Below the pieces are notes generated by a model. That model had not been told where the DNA came from. It made no database searches and was given only the letters and a program-made list of their open reading frames with translations. A stretch of DNA of 17,068 nt from Pseudonocardia sp. Its GTDB lineage: Bacteria > Actinomycetota > Actinomycetes > Mycobacteriales > Pseudonocardiaceae. Shown here piece after piece: positions 1 to 7,904 of the stretch. Numbering within the stretch: the first letter of the stretch is position 1; the number at the start of each line of letters is the position of its first letter. The translations under genes were made by a program, and so were the position numbers. Location: the NCBI GenBank assembly GCA_030147065.1, contig JASLAP010000684.1:1-17068 (forward strand), read 5' to 3'.

Positions 1-2
1 CC

Positions 3-299
3 GACGGCACCATCCGGATCAGCGAGCGGCTGCGCGACACCCCCGGCTGGGTGGTCGACTACGTCCTGGTGCACGAGCTGGCGCACCTGCTGGAGTCCGG
101 CCACGACGAGCGGTTCTGGGCGTGGGTGCACCGCTACCCGCAGGCCGAGCGGGCGATGGGCTACCTCGAGGGGCTGTCCGCGGCGGCCGGGCTCGGGCTG
201 GTCGGCATCGACGGCCCGGAGGACGGTCCGGACGACGTCGCCGCCGACCACGGCGGCGACCTCGACGGTCCGACGCCGGCCCGGGCCGAGACGGCCTGA
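3..299 (+). CDS. YgjP/DUF45-type zinc metallopeptidase, 5'-truncated by window edge
   Basis: Only the C-terminal 98 residues are present. The frame is open to the left edge, and a GTG at 51 is internal, because coding continues upstream in frame as DGTIRISERLRDTPGWV. The zinc-binding motif HELAH is followed after LLESG by HDERFW, which is the HExxH...H..FW arrangement of the YgjP-like (DUF45/M48-related) metallopeptidase family. Family knowledge gives a zinc-dependent gluzincin fold with two motif histidines and a downstream histidine as ligands. The substrate is unknown. The tail after about residue 65 is acidic, low complexity and probably disordered. It converges on the Zincin_2-family gene to its right, and two hairpins lie in the gap. 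Domain identity is fairly sure; biological role is not. Confidence 0.85.
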   Translation, partial: DGTIRISERLRDTPGWVVDYVLVHELAHLLESGHDERFWAWVHRYPQAERAMGYLEGLSAAAGLGLVGIDGPEDGPDDVAADHGGDLDGPTPARAETA

Positions 300-385
300 C
301 GAACGGCCGAGCACCGGCCGAGCCGACCCATCCACAGCGGGCGGACCGGCTCCTGGCCGGCCCATCCGGCTGAACCGGCGGACCG

Positions 386-411
386 GCCGGGTTCACCAGC
401 TCAAACCCGGC
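386..411 (+). terminator. Hairpin, possible terminator of the metallopeptidase gene
   Basis: GCCGGGTT and AACCCGGC form a perfect 8-bp stem around a 10-nt loop, about 85 nt after the stop codon. There is no T-run, as is usual in high-GC actinobacteria. Termination is inferred. Confidence 0.4.
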
Positions 412-474
412 TGACGAGGCCCACCTGCACGCCGGGCGGCCCGCCCCACTGTGCACAGCCTGGCGGCACCGGGC

Positions 475-514
475 GGCGCGGCCTGGCCTGGTCGACGACC
501 TGCCAGGCCGCGCC
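475..514 (-). terminator. Terminator hairpin of the Zincin_2-family gene, perhaps bidirectional
   Basis: GGCGCGGCCTGG (475-486) pairs perfectly with CCAGGCCGCGCC (503-514). The loop contains a second small GGTC/GACC stem. It starts 10 nt past the leftward stop codon and lies between convergent genes. It has no U-tract. Confidence 0.65.
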
Positions 515-524
515 TTCCCGGGTG

Positions 525-1943
525 TCAGCTCTTGGCGTCGGGCTCCTCCGGGTCCTCCGGGGCCTCCTGCCCGGCCAGCTTCTCCAGCTCGGCCATCGGG
601 TCGGCGGATTCGGTGCGCGCAACGAACGCGGCCGGGTCGTCGAGGTCGTCGGCGGTCGGCACCAGGTCGGGGTGCGCCCACAGCGCGTCCCGGCCGTCGA
701 TGCCCCGCTGCTCGCCGAGCAGCCGCCACAGCTCGGCGGCGGCCCGCAGCCGGCGCGGCCGCAGCTCCAGCCCGACCACGGTGGCGAAGGTCTGCTCGGC
801 CGGGCCACCGGAGGCCCGCCGGCGGCGCAGCGTCTCGCGCAGGGCCGCCGCGCCGGGCAGCCGCTCGCCCACGGCGTCGGCGACCACGGCGTCGACCCAG
901 CCCTCGATGAGGGCCAGCAGCGTCTCCAGCCGGGCCAGCGCCACCTGCTGCTCCGGGGTGGTCTGCGGCTCGAACAGGCCCGACTGCATGGCCTCCTCGA
1001 TCGCCCCGGGGTTGGCCGGGTCGATGCCGCGGGCCAGCTCCTCGATCCGCGAGCTGTCCACCTTGATCCCGCTGGCGTAGGCCTCGACGGCGCCCATCAG
1101 CCGCTCGGTGAGCCAGCCGACGTGGGCGAACAGCCGGTGGTGCGCGGCCTCCCTGGCGGCCAGGAAGATCATGACCTCGCTGGCCGGGCGGTCCAGCTCG
1201 CGGGTGAACTTCTCGATGTTCTCCGGCAGCAGCGCGGCCACCCGGGCCGGCCCGACCGGGATGCCGATCTCGGTGGAGGTGAGCACCTCGGCGCCGAGCT
1301 GGGCCAGCCCGTTGCCGAGCTGGCTGCCGAAGGCCAGCCCGCCCATCTGGCCGAGCATCGCCAGCATCGGCCCGGCCGCGTTGCGGACCTCCTCGGGCAT
1401 CGCCTCCACCCAGGCCCCGGACATCCGGCGGGCGACCGGGTCGCACAGCCGCTTCCAGGTCGGCATGCTCGCGGTCACCCACTCGGTCGCCGACCAGGCC
1501 TTGGTCTCGGTGGCGCCGGCCGGGAAGTCGGTGACCGGGTCCAGCCACAGCTCGGCCAGCTTGACCGCGTCGCCGACCGCGGCCCGCTGGGCGGCGGTCA
1601 GGGAGGAGGTCCTCGCGGCCAGCTGCTGGCGGGCCAGCTGCCCGGCCAGCTCGTAGTTGACCGGCCCGTCGCCGGTGCTCTGCGCCTGGCTGAGCATCTG
1701 GCCGAGCTGGGTGAGCATCTGGCCGAGCTGGCTGACGTCGAAACCGCCGGGCGGCATCCCGGGCATACCCGGGCCGCCGGGCATCCCCGGCATCCCGGGG
1801 AAGCCGCCGGGCGGCATGCCGGGCAGGTTGCCGAGACCGAACGGGTCGGGCGGGCCATCACCCGGCCGGTCGGGCTTGTCCCGGTCGTCATCGCGGTCGC
1901 GGTCGCGGTCGGCGGGCCCGAAGCCGAACGGCGTGTCGCTCAT
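525..1943 (-). CDS. Zincin_2 (DUF2342) family putative zinc-dependent metalloprotease
   Basis: 472 residues, the usual size for this actinobacterial family (Zincin_2; often named zinc-dependent metalloprotease). Residues 1-35 are charged, with an Arg-Asp run. Residues 38-68 are a Gly-Pro-Met low-complexity stretch of PGM/PGG repeats. The folded domain runs from about 95 to 445. The zincin core is at 260-278, where REAAHH stands in place of canonical HExxH, so position 264 is Arg while Glu265 and His268 are kept. A downstream EGWVD at 347-351 is typical of the family. No signal peptide is visible. The ATG at 1943 lacks a Shine-Dalgarno sequence but has TACCGT exactly 6 nt upstream, suggesting a leaderless mRNA. 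It is divergent from the PDZ/S16 protease gene, an arrangement I recall as common in actinobacteria. Proteolysis by this protein is inferred from the fold only and is weakened by the Arg substitution. Confidence 0.88.
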   Translation of the reverse strand: MSDTPFGFGPADRDRDRDDDRDKPDRPGDGPPDPFGLGNLPGMPPGGFPGMPGMPGGPGMPGMPPGGFDVSQLGQMLTQLGQMLSQAQSTGDGPVNYELAGQLARQQLAARTSSLTAAQRAAVGDAVKLAELWLDPVTDFPAGATETKAWSATEWVTASMPTWKRLCDPVARRMSGAWVEAMPEEVRNAAGPMLAMLGQMGGLAFGSQLGNGLAQLGAEVLTSTEIGIPVGPARVAALLPENIEKFTRELDRPASEVMIFLAAREAAHHRLFAHVGWLTERLMGAVEAYASGIKVDSSRIEELARGIDPANPGAIEEAMQSGLFEPQTTPEQQVALARLETLLALIEGWVDAVVADAVGERLPGAAALRETLRRRRASGGPAEQTFATVVGLELRPRRLRAAAELWRLLGEQRGIDGRDALWAHPDLVPTADDLDDPAAFVARTESADPMAELEKLAGQEAPEDPEEPDAKS

Positions 1944-1949
1944 GGCTTC

Positions 1950-1955
1950 ACGGTA
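1950..1955 (-). promoter_or_regulatory. -10 element for leaderless transcription of the Zincin_2-family gene
   Basis: On the minus strand TACCGT (TANNNT pattern) ends 6 nt before the ATG, so transcription would start at or next to the A of the start codon. No convincing -35 box is seen 17-18 nt upstream. Confidence 0.45.
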
Positions 1956-2055
1956 CGCGGGACCGGCGCGCTACGGGGTTCGCCGTCGGCGTGCAGGGCC
2001 GCCGTGCGGCCACCGGACGCGGCCGACCGCACGAGGATCCCACCCACCCTGCCCA

Positions 2056-2061
2056 TAGGCT
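2056..2061 (+). promoter_or_regulatory. -10 element for leaderless transcription of the PDZ protease gene
   Basis: TAGGCT ends 6 nt before the GTG start at 2068, and no purine-rich ribosome binding site lies between. This geometry fits a leaderless mRNA. The -35 region is not recognisable. Confidence 0.45.
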
Positions 2062-2067
2062 TTCCGC

Positions 2068-3084
2068 GTGACCCGACGGACCTGGAACGTCACCGCCGCC
2101 GCGCTGCTCGCGATGGCGCTCGGCGTGCTCGGCGGGACGCTGCCGGTCCCGATGGTCGCCCTCGGGCCCGGCCCGACCTACGACACCCTGGGCGACGTCG
2201 GCGGCGTCCCGGTGATCGCGGTGGACGGCCTGGAGACGTTCCCGACCTCCGGGCACCTCAACATGACCACGGTCGCGGTGACCGAGCGGCTGACCATGTT
2301 CGCCGCGCTCGGCTCGTGGGCCGCCGGCGACCGCCGGGTCGTGCCGCGCACCGCCGTCTACGCCCCGGAGAAGACCGACGCGCAGGTCAAGGCGGAGAAC
2401 ACCGAGCAGTTCGCCGCCTCGGAGGCCAACGCCGAGGTGGCCGCGCTGACCCTGCTCGACGTGCCGACCCGGGTGGTGGTGGCGGAGTTCACCGTGGATT
2501 CCCCGGCCGAGCCCGCCCTGGAGGTCGGTGACGAGATCGTCGCGGTCTCCGGTCGGGCCGTCGACTCCCCGCCCGCGGTGGCCGAGGCCCTGCTCGACAC
2601 CACCCCGGGCCAGGCCGTCGAGGTGACCTACCGGCGCGCCGGCCAGGAGGGCACCGCGGAGGTGGTGCTCGGCGCCAGCTCGGACCGCCCGCAGGGCCTG
2701 CTCGGCATCCGGCCGGGCATCGAGCCGCAGGCCGGCGACATCACCATCAGCCTCGGCGACATCGGCGGGCCGTCGGCCGGGCTGATGTTCGCGCTGGCCG
2801 TGGTGGACAAGCTGACCCCGGGCGAGATCACCGGCGGCCGGTTCGTGGCCGGCACCGGCACGATCACCCAGGACGGGCGGGTCGACGCGATCGGCGGCAT
2901 CCCGTTCAAGATGGCCGCAGCCCGCGAGGCCGGGGCGACGGTGTTCCTGGTGCCGGCCGAGAACTGCGCCGAGGCGGCCGCCACCGCACCGGACGACCTG
3001 CAACTGCTCCGGGTGGCAACGCTGTCCGAGGCCGTCGCCGGGCTCGACGCGCTGAGCGACGGCCGGCCCGTCACCACCTGCTGA
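2068..3084 (+). CDS. Membrane-anchored PDZ domain S16 (Lon-like) protease, YlbL family
   Basis: 338 residues. An N-terminal hydrophobic segment (about 8-32) acts as a signal anchor, so the rest should lie outside the membrane. A PDZ domain spans about 130-205 (EPALEVGDEIVAVSGRAV). A Lon-type proteolytic domain follows, with the nucleophile Ser236 in GGPSAGL and the general base Lys281 in GIPFKMAAA, which are the Ser-Lys dyad motifs of family S16. There is no ATPase domain, as in YlbL proteins. The GTG start at 2068 is chosen because the anchor begins directly after it and a -10 element sits at leaderless distance. The protein ends in DGRPVTTC. UPF0182 follows downstream after a 222-bp gap. 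A quality-control or regulatory protease role at the envelope is inferred from family knowledge; substrates are unknown. Confidence 0.93.
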   Translation: MTRRTWNVTAAALLAMALGVLGGTLPVPMVALGPGPTYDTLGDVGGVPVIAVDGLETFPTSGHLNMTTVAVTERLTMFAALGSWAAGDRRVVPRTAVYAPEKTDAQVKAENTEQFAASEANAEVAALTLLDVPTRVVVAEFTVDSPAEPALEVGDEIVAVSGRAVDSPPAVAEALLDTTPGQAVEVTYRRAGQEGTAEVVLGASSDRPQGLLGIRPGIEPQAGDITISLGDIGGPSAGLMFALAVVDKLTPGEITGGRFVAGTGTITQDGRVDAIGGIPFKMAAAREAGATVFLVPAENCAEAAATAPDDLQLLRVATLSEAVAGLDALSDGRPVTTC

Positions 3085-3164
3085 CTGCTGTCCCGGGCGT
3101 CTGTTCGGGCGTCCGCCGGGGACGACGGCGTCACCGGTCGAAGCGGACATTCGGGGCCCCCACG

Positions 3165-3191
3165 GGAACTCCACACGTCATCCGTAGAGTT
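3165..3191 (+). promoter_or_regulatory. Possible promoter upstream of UPF0182 gene
   Basis: GGAAC (3165-3169) and GTT (3189-3191) are separated by 19 nt, resembling SigR/SigH-type ECF promoters (GGAAT-N18/19-GTT). TAGAGT (3185-3190) in the same place could instead be a housekeeping -10 box, but no -35 box matches it. The rest of the 222-bp intergenic region shows nothing else clear. Confidence 0.25.
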
Positions 3192-3306
3192 GGGAGGGCA
3201 GGGCGTGCCGTAGGGCCGGCTGCCAGGGGCGATCGGGGAAGGTCGCCGTCGCATCCGGCCGGGCGGTCGTCCCGCACCCGAGTCCCGAATCCCTGGAGCG
3301 TGCCCT

Positions 3307-6279
3307 GTGGCCATGCGGCCCCCGGTGGGAGCCCCGACGCTGACCCGCCGTACCCGGATCCTGCTCGTCGTGGCGGGGATCCTGGTGCTGCTGCTGCTCG
3401 GTGGCTCCCGCCTGATCAGCTTCTATGTCGACTGGCTGTGGTTCGACGAGGTCGGCTTCACCGGCGTGTTCACCACGGTGCTGTTCACCCACATCGTGCT
3501 GTTCCTCATCGCGGGCCTGCTGATCGGCGGGCTGGTGGCGCTGTCGCTGGCCATCGCCTACCGGTCGCGCCCGGTGTTCGTGCCGGTCTCCGGCCCGGAG
3601 GACCCGATCGCCCGGTACCGGACGGTGATCATCCAGCGGCTGCGGCTGTTCGGCGTGGGCATCCCGCTGGTGGTCGGCGTCATCGCCGGGGTCGCCGCGC
3701 AGGGTGACTGGGAGACGGTCCAGAAGTTCCTCAACTCCACCCCGTTCGGCATCACCGACCCCGAGTTCAACATCGACATCGGGTTCTACGCCTTCCAGCT
3801 GCCGTTCTACCGCTACGTGCTGGACTGGTTGTTCGTCGGCATCGCGCTCAGCTTCATGGTCGCGCTCGTCGCGCACTACATCTTCGGCGGCATCCGGCTC
3901 ACCGGCCGGGCCGGCCAGGTCTCGGCCGCCGCGCGCGCCCAGCTGGCCGTGCTGGCCGGGGTGTTCGTGCTGCTCAAGGCGGTGGCGTACTACCTGGACC
4001 GGTACGAGCTGCTCTACAGCAACCGCAGTGGCATCTTCACCGGCGCCACCTACACCGACCTGAACGCGGTGATGCCGGCCAAGCTGATCATGCTGTTCAT
4101 CTCGATCATCTGCGCGGCGGCGTTCTTCGCCGCGGTGTTCCGCCGCAACCTGCAGCTGCCGGCCATCGCCACGGTGCTGCTGGTGCTGTCCAGCGTGCTG
4201 GTCGGCGCGGCCTGGCCGCAGGTGCTGCAGCAGTTCGTGGTCGCGCCCAACGCGAACGAGCGCGAGGCGGTGTCGATCGAGCGGAACATCGCCGCGACCC
4301 GGCAGGCCTTCGGCATCAACGACATCCAGGAGGTGCCCTACACCGGCACGTCGGAGGCCACCCCGGCGCAGGTGCGCCAGGACACCGCGACGATCTCGAA
4401 CATCCGGCTGCTGGACCCGGCCAAGATCTCCCAGACGTTCACCCAGCTGCAGCAGCGACGCACGTTCTACGGGTTCCCGTCCAACCTCGACATCGACCGC
4501 TACACCGTCGACGGCGAGATGCAGGACTACGTGGTCGCGCTGCGCGAGCTGGACAGCACCGGCCTGGCCGGCAACCAGCAGGACTGGATCAACCAGCGGC
4601 TGGTCTACACCCACGGCAACGGCATCGTGGTGGCCCCGGCCAACCAGGTGAACGCGGTGCTGGAGGACAGCGGCGGCCAGGGCGGCCTGCCCAACTTCAC
4701 CAGCGTCGACCTGTCGAACTCCACCTCGCCGTCGATCCCGGAGGAGCTGCGGGTCGAGGAGCCGCGGGTCTACTACGGCGAGCTGATCCAGGGCTACTCC
4801 ATCGTGGGCGCCGAGGAGGGCTCGGCCCCGCTGGAGTACGACTCCGACTCCGAGCGCTCCACCTACGCCGGCCGGGGCGGCGTGTCGATCGGCAACGTGT
4901 TCAACCGGACGGTGTTCGCGCTGCTCTACGGCGAGCGGAACATCCTGTTCAACGGCTCGATCAACGAGAACTCCAAGATCCTCTACGTGCGCGACCCGGA
5001 GGCCCGGGTCAGCCAGGTGGCGCCGTGGCTGACCACCGACTCCGACCCGTACCCCGCCGTGGTGGACGGCCGGATCACCTGGATCGTGGACGGCTACACC
5101 ACGCTGCCGAACTACCCCTACAGCGAGGACCTGCCGCTGGGCGAGGCGACCGCCGACACCCTCGGTCCGGGTCAGCTGGACGCGGCCAACCAGGACATCT
5201 CCTACATCCGCAACTCGGTCAAGGCCACCGTCGACGCCTACGACGGCACCGTGACGCTGTACGCGTTCGACGAGACTGACCCGGTGCTGCAGACCTGGAT
5301 GAAGGCGTTCCCGGACACGGTGCGGCCGAACTCGGAGATCAGCGAGGGCCTGCGCGAGCACCTGCGGTACCCCGAGGACCTGTTCAAGGTCCAGCGCCAG
5401 CTGCTCACCCGCTACCACGTGGACAACCCCGGCGAGTTCTACGGCGGGGTGTCGTTCTGGGACGTTCCGTCCGACCCGACGGTGCAGACCGCGACCGGCG
5501 CCGGCGGCACCGGCGACGCCCAGCCGCCGTACTACATCGTGGCCGGGCAACCGGACGGCCAGAACGCCGACGTCCCGTCGTTCCAGCTCACCAGTGCGCT
5601 CGTGTTCCAGCAACGGCAGTTCCTGTCGGCGTACATGTCGGTGAGCTCGGATCCGGAGACCTACGGCCAGATCACCGTGCTGGAACTGCCACCGGACACC
5701 ACGACGTTCGGTCCACAACAGGTGCAGACCCGGTTCCTGGGATCGCCGGAGGTCAGTGAGCAGCTGAACATCCTGCAGCGCAACCAGACCACGATCGAGT
5801 ACGGCAACCTGCTCACCCTGCCGGTGGCCGGGGGTCTGCTCTACGTGGAACCGGTGTACATCGAGCGCGCCAACCAGGAGTCCAGCTACCCGCAGCTGGC
5901 CCGGGTGCTGGTGAGCTACGACGGCCGGGTCGGCTACGACGCCAACCTGTCGGTCGCGCTGGACGAGGTGTTCGGCGCGGGTGCGGGCGCGGACGTGCCG
6001 GTCGCCCCGGGCGGCACCGTGACGCCACCCACCGAGGGCGGGGACACACCGCCGGCCGTCACCCCGGGCACCCCGGGCACCCCGGACCTGGCCGGCGCCG
6101 CCTCGGCGATCGACACCGCCATCGAGAACCTGCGGGCGGCCAACCAGTCCGGTGACTTCGCCGCGCAGGGCCAGGCCCTGGCGGCGCTGGACGCCGCGGT
6201 GGCGCAGTTCCAGCAGGCCCAGGCGGCTGCCGGGGGCGCTGCTCCGCCGGCCGAGCAGCCGGTCACGCCGGGAGGCTGA
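3307..6279 (+). CDS. UPF0182 family large membrane protein
   Basis: 990 residues, typical length for UPF0182. Seven hydrophobic helices occupy about 17-34, 56-84, 115-132, 168-192, 210-230, 257-277 and 284-303. A large hydrophilic domain of about 600 residues follows, probably extracytoplasmic, with Tyr/Asn-rich conserved stretches such as YTHGNG and NYPYSEDLPLG. The C-terminus has a Thr/Pro/Gly-rich linker (about 905-930) and an Ala/Gln-rich predicted helix. The function of the family is not known; I do not assign one. The start could be GTG 3307 or ATG 3313, two codons later. GGAG lies about 8-13 nt upstream and suits either. A perfect 15-bp stem follows the stop codon, so the gene probably ends its own transcript. 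Confidence 0.95.
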   Translation: MAMRPPVGAPTLTRRTRILLVVAGILVLLLLGGSRLISFYVDWLWFDEVGFTGVFTTVLFTHIVLFLIAGLLIGGLVALSLAIAYRSRPVFVPVSGPEDPIARYRTVIIQRLRLFGVGIPLVVGVIAGVAAQGDWETVQKFLNSTPFGITDPEFNIDIGFYAFQLPFYRYVLDWLFVGIALSFMVALVAHYIFGGIRLTGRAGQVSAAARAQLAVLAGVFVLLKAVAYYLDRYELLYSNRSGIFTGATYTDLNAVMPAKLIMLFISIICAAAFFAAVFRRNLQLPAIATVLLVLSSVLVGAAWPQVLQQFVVAPNANEREAVSIERNIAATRQAFGINDIQEVPYTGTSEATPAQVRQDTATISNIRLLDPAKISQTFTQLQQRRTFYGFPSNLDIDRYTVDGEMQDYVVALRELDSTGLAGNQQDWINQRLVYTHGNGIVVAPANQVNAVLEDSGGQGGLPNFTSVDLSNSTSPSIPEELRVEEPRVYYGELIQGYSIVGAEEGSAPLEYDSDSERSTYAGRGGVSIGNVFNRTVFALLYGERNILFNGSINENSKILYVRDPEARVSQVAPWLTTDSDPYPAVVDGRITWIVDGYTTLPNYPYSEDLPLGEATADTLGPGQLDAANQDISYIRNSVKATVDAYDGTVTLYAFDETDPVLQTWMKAFPDTVRPNSEISEGLREHLRYPEDLFKVQRQLLTRYHVDNPGEFYGGVSFWDVPSDPTVQTATGAGGTGDAQPPYYIVAGQPDGQNADVPSFQLTSALVFQQRQFLSAYMSVSSDPETYGQITVLELPPDTTTFGPQQVQTRFLGSPEVSEQLNILQRNQTTIEYGNLLTLPVAGGLLYVEPVYIERANQESSYPQLARVLVSYDGRVGYDANLSVALDEVFGAGAGADVPVAPGGTVTPPTEGGDTPPAVTPGTPGTPDLAGAASAIDTAIENLRAANQSGDFAAQGQALAALDAAVAQFQQAQAAAGGAAPPAEQPVTPGG

Positions 6280-6284
6280 CGCCC

Positions 6285-6321
6285 GGCCGCGCCGGGACCG
6301 GACAACGGTCCCGGCGCGGCC
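6285..6321 (+). terminator. Strong terminator hairpin after UPF0182
   Basis: GGCCGCGCCGGGACC (6285-6299) pairs perfectly with GGTCCCGGCGCGGCC (6307-6321) around a 7-nt GGACAAC loop. It begins 6 nt past the stop codon. There is no T-tract. Confidence 0.85.
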
Positions 6322-6410
6322 GTCGCGGGGGGACCCCCTGCGGCGCCGGGTTTCCGGGAGGTGTACTGTCGTAGACACAGCAAGACAGCACGACAACAGA
6401 ATCACAGCGG

Positions 6411-6487
6411 CGCGGGGTGGAGCAGCTCGGTAGCTCGCTGGGCTCATAACCCAGAGGTCGTAGGTTCGAATCCTACCCCCGCTACCA
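6411..6487 (+). tRNA. Initiator tRNA-fMet (anticodon CAT)
   Basis: A full cloverleaf is seen. The acceptor stem pairs G2-G7 with C66-C71 and has a C1/U72 mismatch. The D stem GAGC/GCTC carries the initiator A11-U24 pair. The anticodon stem CTGGG/CCCAG has three consecutive G-C pairs next to the loop, with CAT at 6445-6447. The T arm is GTAGG/CCTAC with TTCGAAT, and CCA is encoded at 6485-6487. The unpaired first base and the GGG/CCC pairs identify the initiator rather than an elongator tRNA. The 45 nt upstream are AT-richer than the surroundings. TAGACA (6372-6377) and CAGAAT (6397-6402), 19 nt apart, are a possible but weak promoter. Confidence 0.97.
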
Positions 6488-6488
6488 C

Positions 6489-6527
6489 GACGAAGGCCCC
6501 TGACCAGCACGGTCAGGGGCCTTCGTC
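6489..6527 (+). terminator. tRNA-fMet terminator
   Basis: GACGAAGGCCCCTGACC (6489-6505) pairs perfectly over 17 bp with GGTCAGGGGCCTTCGTC (6511-6527) around an AGCAC loop. It starts 2 nt after the CCA end. Confidence 0.9.
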
Positions 6528-6629
6528 ATGCCGGGCCCGCTACGCCAGTAGCGGATCAACTCCAGTGGTCACGGGCGGCAACAACATCGAGTGCAACCCG
6601 CGGACCGGCTCCAGACCGAGCGGGGTGGT

Positions 6630-7862
6630 TCACGCACATGCCTGGGCCCGGGCGAGCAGCAGATCACGCTCGCGCTCGTTGGCCGTGAGTCCGGCGGCCC
6701 GCTCGAACTCGGCCCGGGCCTCGGCCGGCCGGCCCAGCTTGGCCAGCAGGTCGCCGCGGACGCTCGGCAGCAGGTGGTAGTTGTCCAGCCGTCCGCCCAG
6801 CCCGTCGACAAGTTCGAGGGCGGCGGCCGGGCCTTCGGCCATCGAGACGGCGACCGCCCGGTTCAGCTCGACGACCGGCGACGGCGCCACCCAGGACAGC
6901 ACGGTGTAGAGCGCGGCGATGCGCGGCCAGTCCGTCTCCTCCGACGTCCGGGCCCGGGCGTGGGCGGCGGCGATCGCGGCCTGCACGGCGTACGGCTCGG
7001 CGCCGCCGCCCAACTGCTCGGCCCGGGCCAGGCCGGCCAGACCGCGGTGGATGAGCAACTGGTCCCAGCGGCCGCGGTCCTGGTCGAGCAGGGTGACGAT
7101 GGCGCCGTCCGGGCCGGTGCGTGCCCGCAGTCGCGAGGCCTGCAACTCCATCAGGGCCAGCAGGGCGTGCACCTCGGGTTCGTCCGGCACGAGCGCGGCC
7201 AGGACCCGGCCCAGCCGCATCGCCTCGTCGCACAGCGCCGGCCGCACGAGGTCCTCGCCAGCGGTGGCCGAGTAGCCCTCGTTGAAGACGAGGTAGATCA
7301 CGGCCAGCACCGAGGCCAGCCGGGGGGCCAGCTCGTCGGCACCCGGCGTCTCGAAGCCCACCCGCGCCTCGGCCAGCGTGCGCTTGGCCCGGACGATGCG
7401 CTGGGCCATGGTCGTGGTGGGCACCAGGAACGCGCGTGCGATCTCGTCGGTGGTGAGGCCGGCCAGCATCTTCAGGGTCAACGCGGCCTGCGCCTCGGGC
7501 GTGAGCACCGGATGGCAGGCGGTGAACATCAGCCGCAGCACGTCGTCCTCTACCGGCTCGGGCAGCTCGAGCTCGTCGGCGTCGGGCAGCTCGCGGCCGA
7601 GCAGCTCGACCTTGCCGGCCAGCGTGACGTCCCGGCGGATCTCGTCGACCGCCCGGCGCCTGGCCACGGTCGTCAACCAGGCGCCCGGGCGGTCGGGGAT
7701 CCCGGACGTCGGCCACTGCTCCAGGGCGGCCACCAGCGCCTCCTGAGCGAGGTCCTCGGCCCGTCCGACGTCGTGGACGACCCGGGCCAGGCCGGCGATC
7801 AGGCGGGCCGCCTCGATCCGCCAGACCGCCTCGACCGCGCGGTGGGCGGCAGTGCTGGTCAC
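6630..7862 (-). CDS. ECF42-group RNA polymerase sigma factor with C-terminal extension
   Basis: 410 residues, about twice a normal ECF sigma factor and typical of ECF42. Region sigma-2 covers about 8-78 (VGRAEDLAQEALVAALEQW, then PGAWLTTVARRRAVDEIRR). An acidic linker lies at 92-107. Region sigma-4 covers about 118-165 (LTTDEIARAFLVPTTTMAQR, a helix-turn-helix). The extension (DUF6596 plus helical repeats) starts around 180 with VLAVIYLVFNEGYSA, the family hallmark. No anti-sigma gene is adjacent; in ECF42 the extension is thought to take part in control. The GTG start at 7862 has no good Shine-Dalgarno sequence and lies 42 nt after the DGPF gene, so it is probably translated from the shared transcript. 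The partner gene and the element at 8404-8430 support autoregulation. Signal and regulon are unknown. Confidence 0.93.
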   Translation of the reverse strand: MTSTAAHRAVEAVWRIEAARLIAGLARVVHDVGRAEDLAQEALVAALEQWPTSGIPDRPGAWLTTVARRRAVDEIRRDVTLAGKVELLGRELPDADELELPEPVEDDVLRLMFTACHPVLTPEAQAALTLKMLAGLTTDEIARAFLVPTTTMAQRIVRAKRTLAEARVGFETPGADELAPRLASVLAVIYLVFNEGYSATAGEDLVRPALCDEAMRLGRVLAALVPDEPEVHALLALMELQASRLRARTGPDGAIVTLLDQDRGRWDQLLIHRGLAGLARAEQLGGGAEPYAVQAAIAAAHARARTSEETDWPRIAALYTVLSWVAPSPVVELNRAVAVSMAEGPAAALELVDGLGGRLDNYHLLPSVRGDLLAKLGRPAEARAEFERAAGLTANERERDLLLARAQACA

Positions 7863-7904
7863 CCGGCGGAGGTAACCGCACCGCCGCCCACCCGAGCAAC
7901 CCGG

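Noticed and set aside
330..390. Short direct repeats (GGCGGACCGGC, CCCATCC) in the gap after the first gene
   Set aside because: Two imperfectly placed copies in GC-rich intergenic DNA; no regular spacing and no sign of a mobile element or array.
522..2531. Long rightward open frame of 669 codons opposite the Zincin_2-family gene
   Set aside because: It is antisense to a clearly recognisable family protein and runs into the PDZ gene in another frame. Its product is His/Gly/Arg-rich low complexity, the usual artefact of high-GC third positions.
6361..6410. Mobile-element or attachment site at the tRNA gene
   Set aside because: No duplicate of the tRNA 3' end and no integrase gene is present in the window. 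The AT-richer stretch is better explained as a tRNA promoter region.
3178..6510. Leftward open frame of 1110 codons opposite UPF0182
   Set aside because: It is complementary to the whole UPF0182 gene and crosses the tRNA and two terminators. Composition is Val/Gly/Arg/His biased with no domain.
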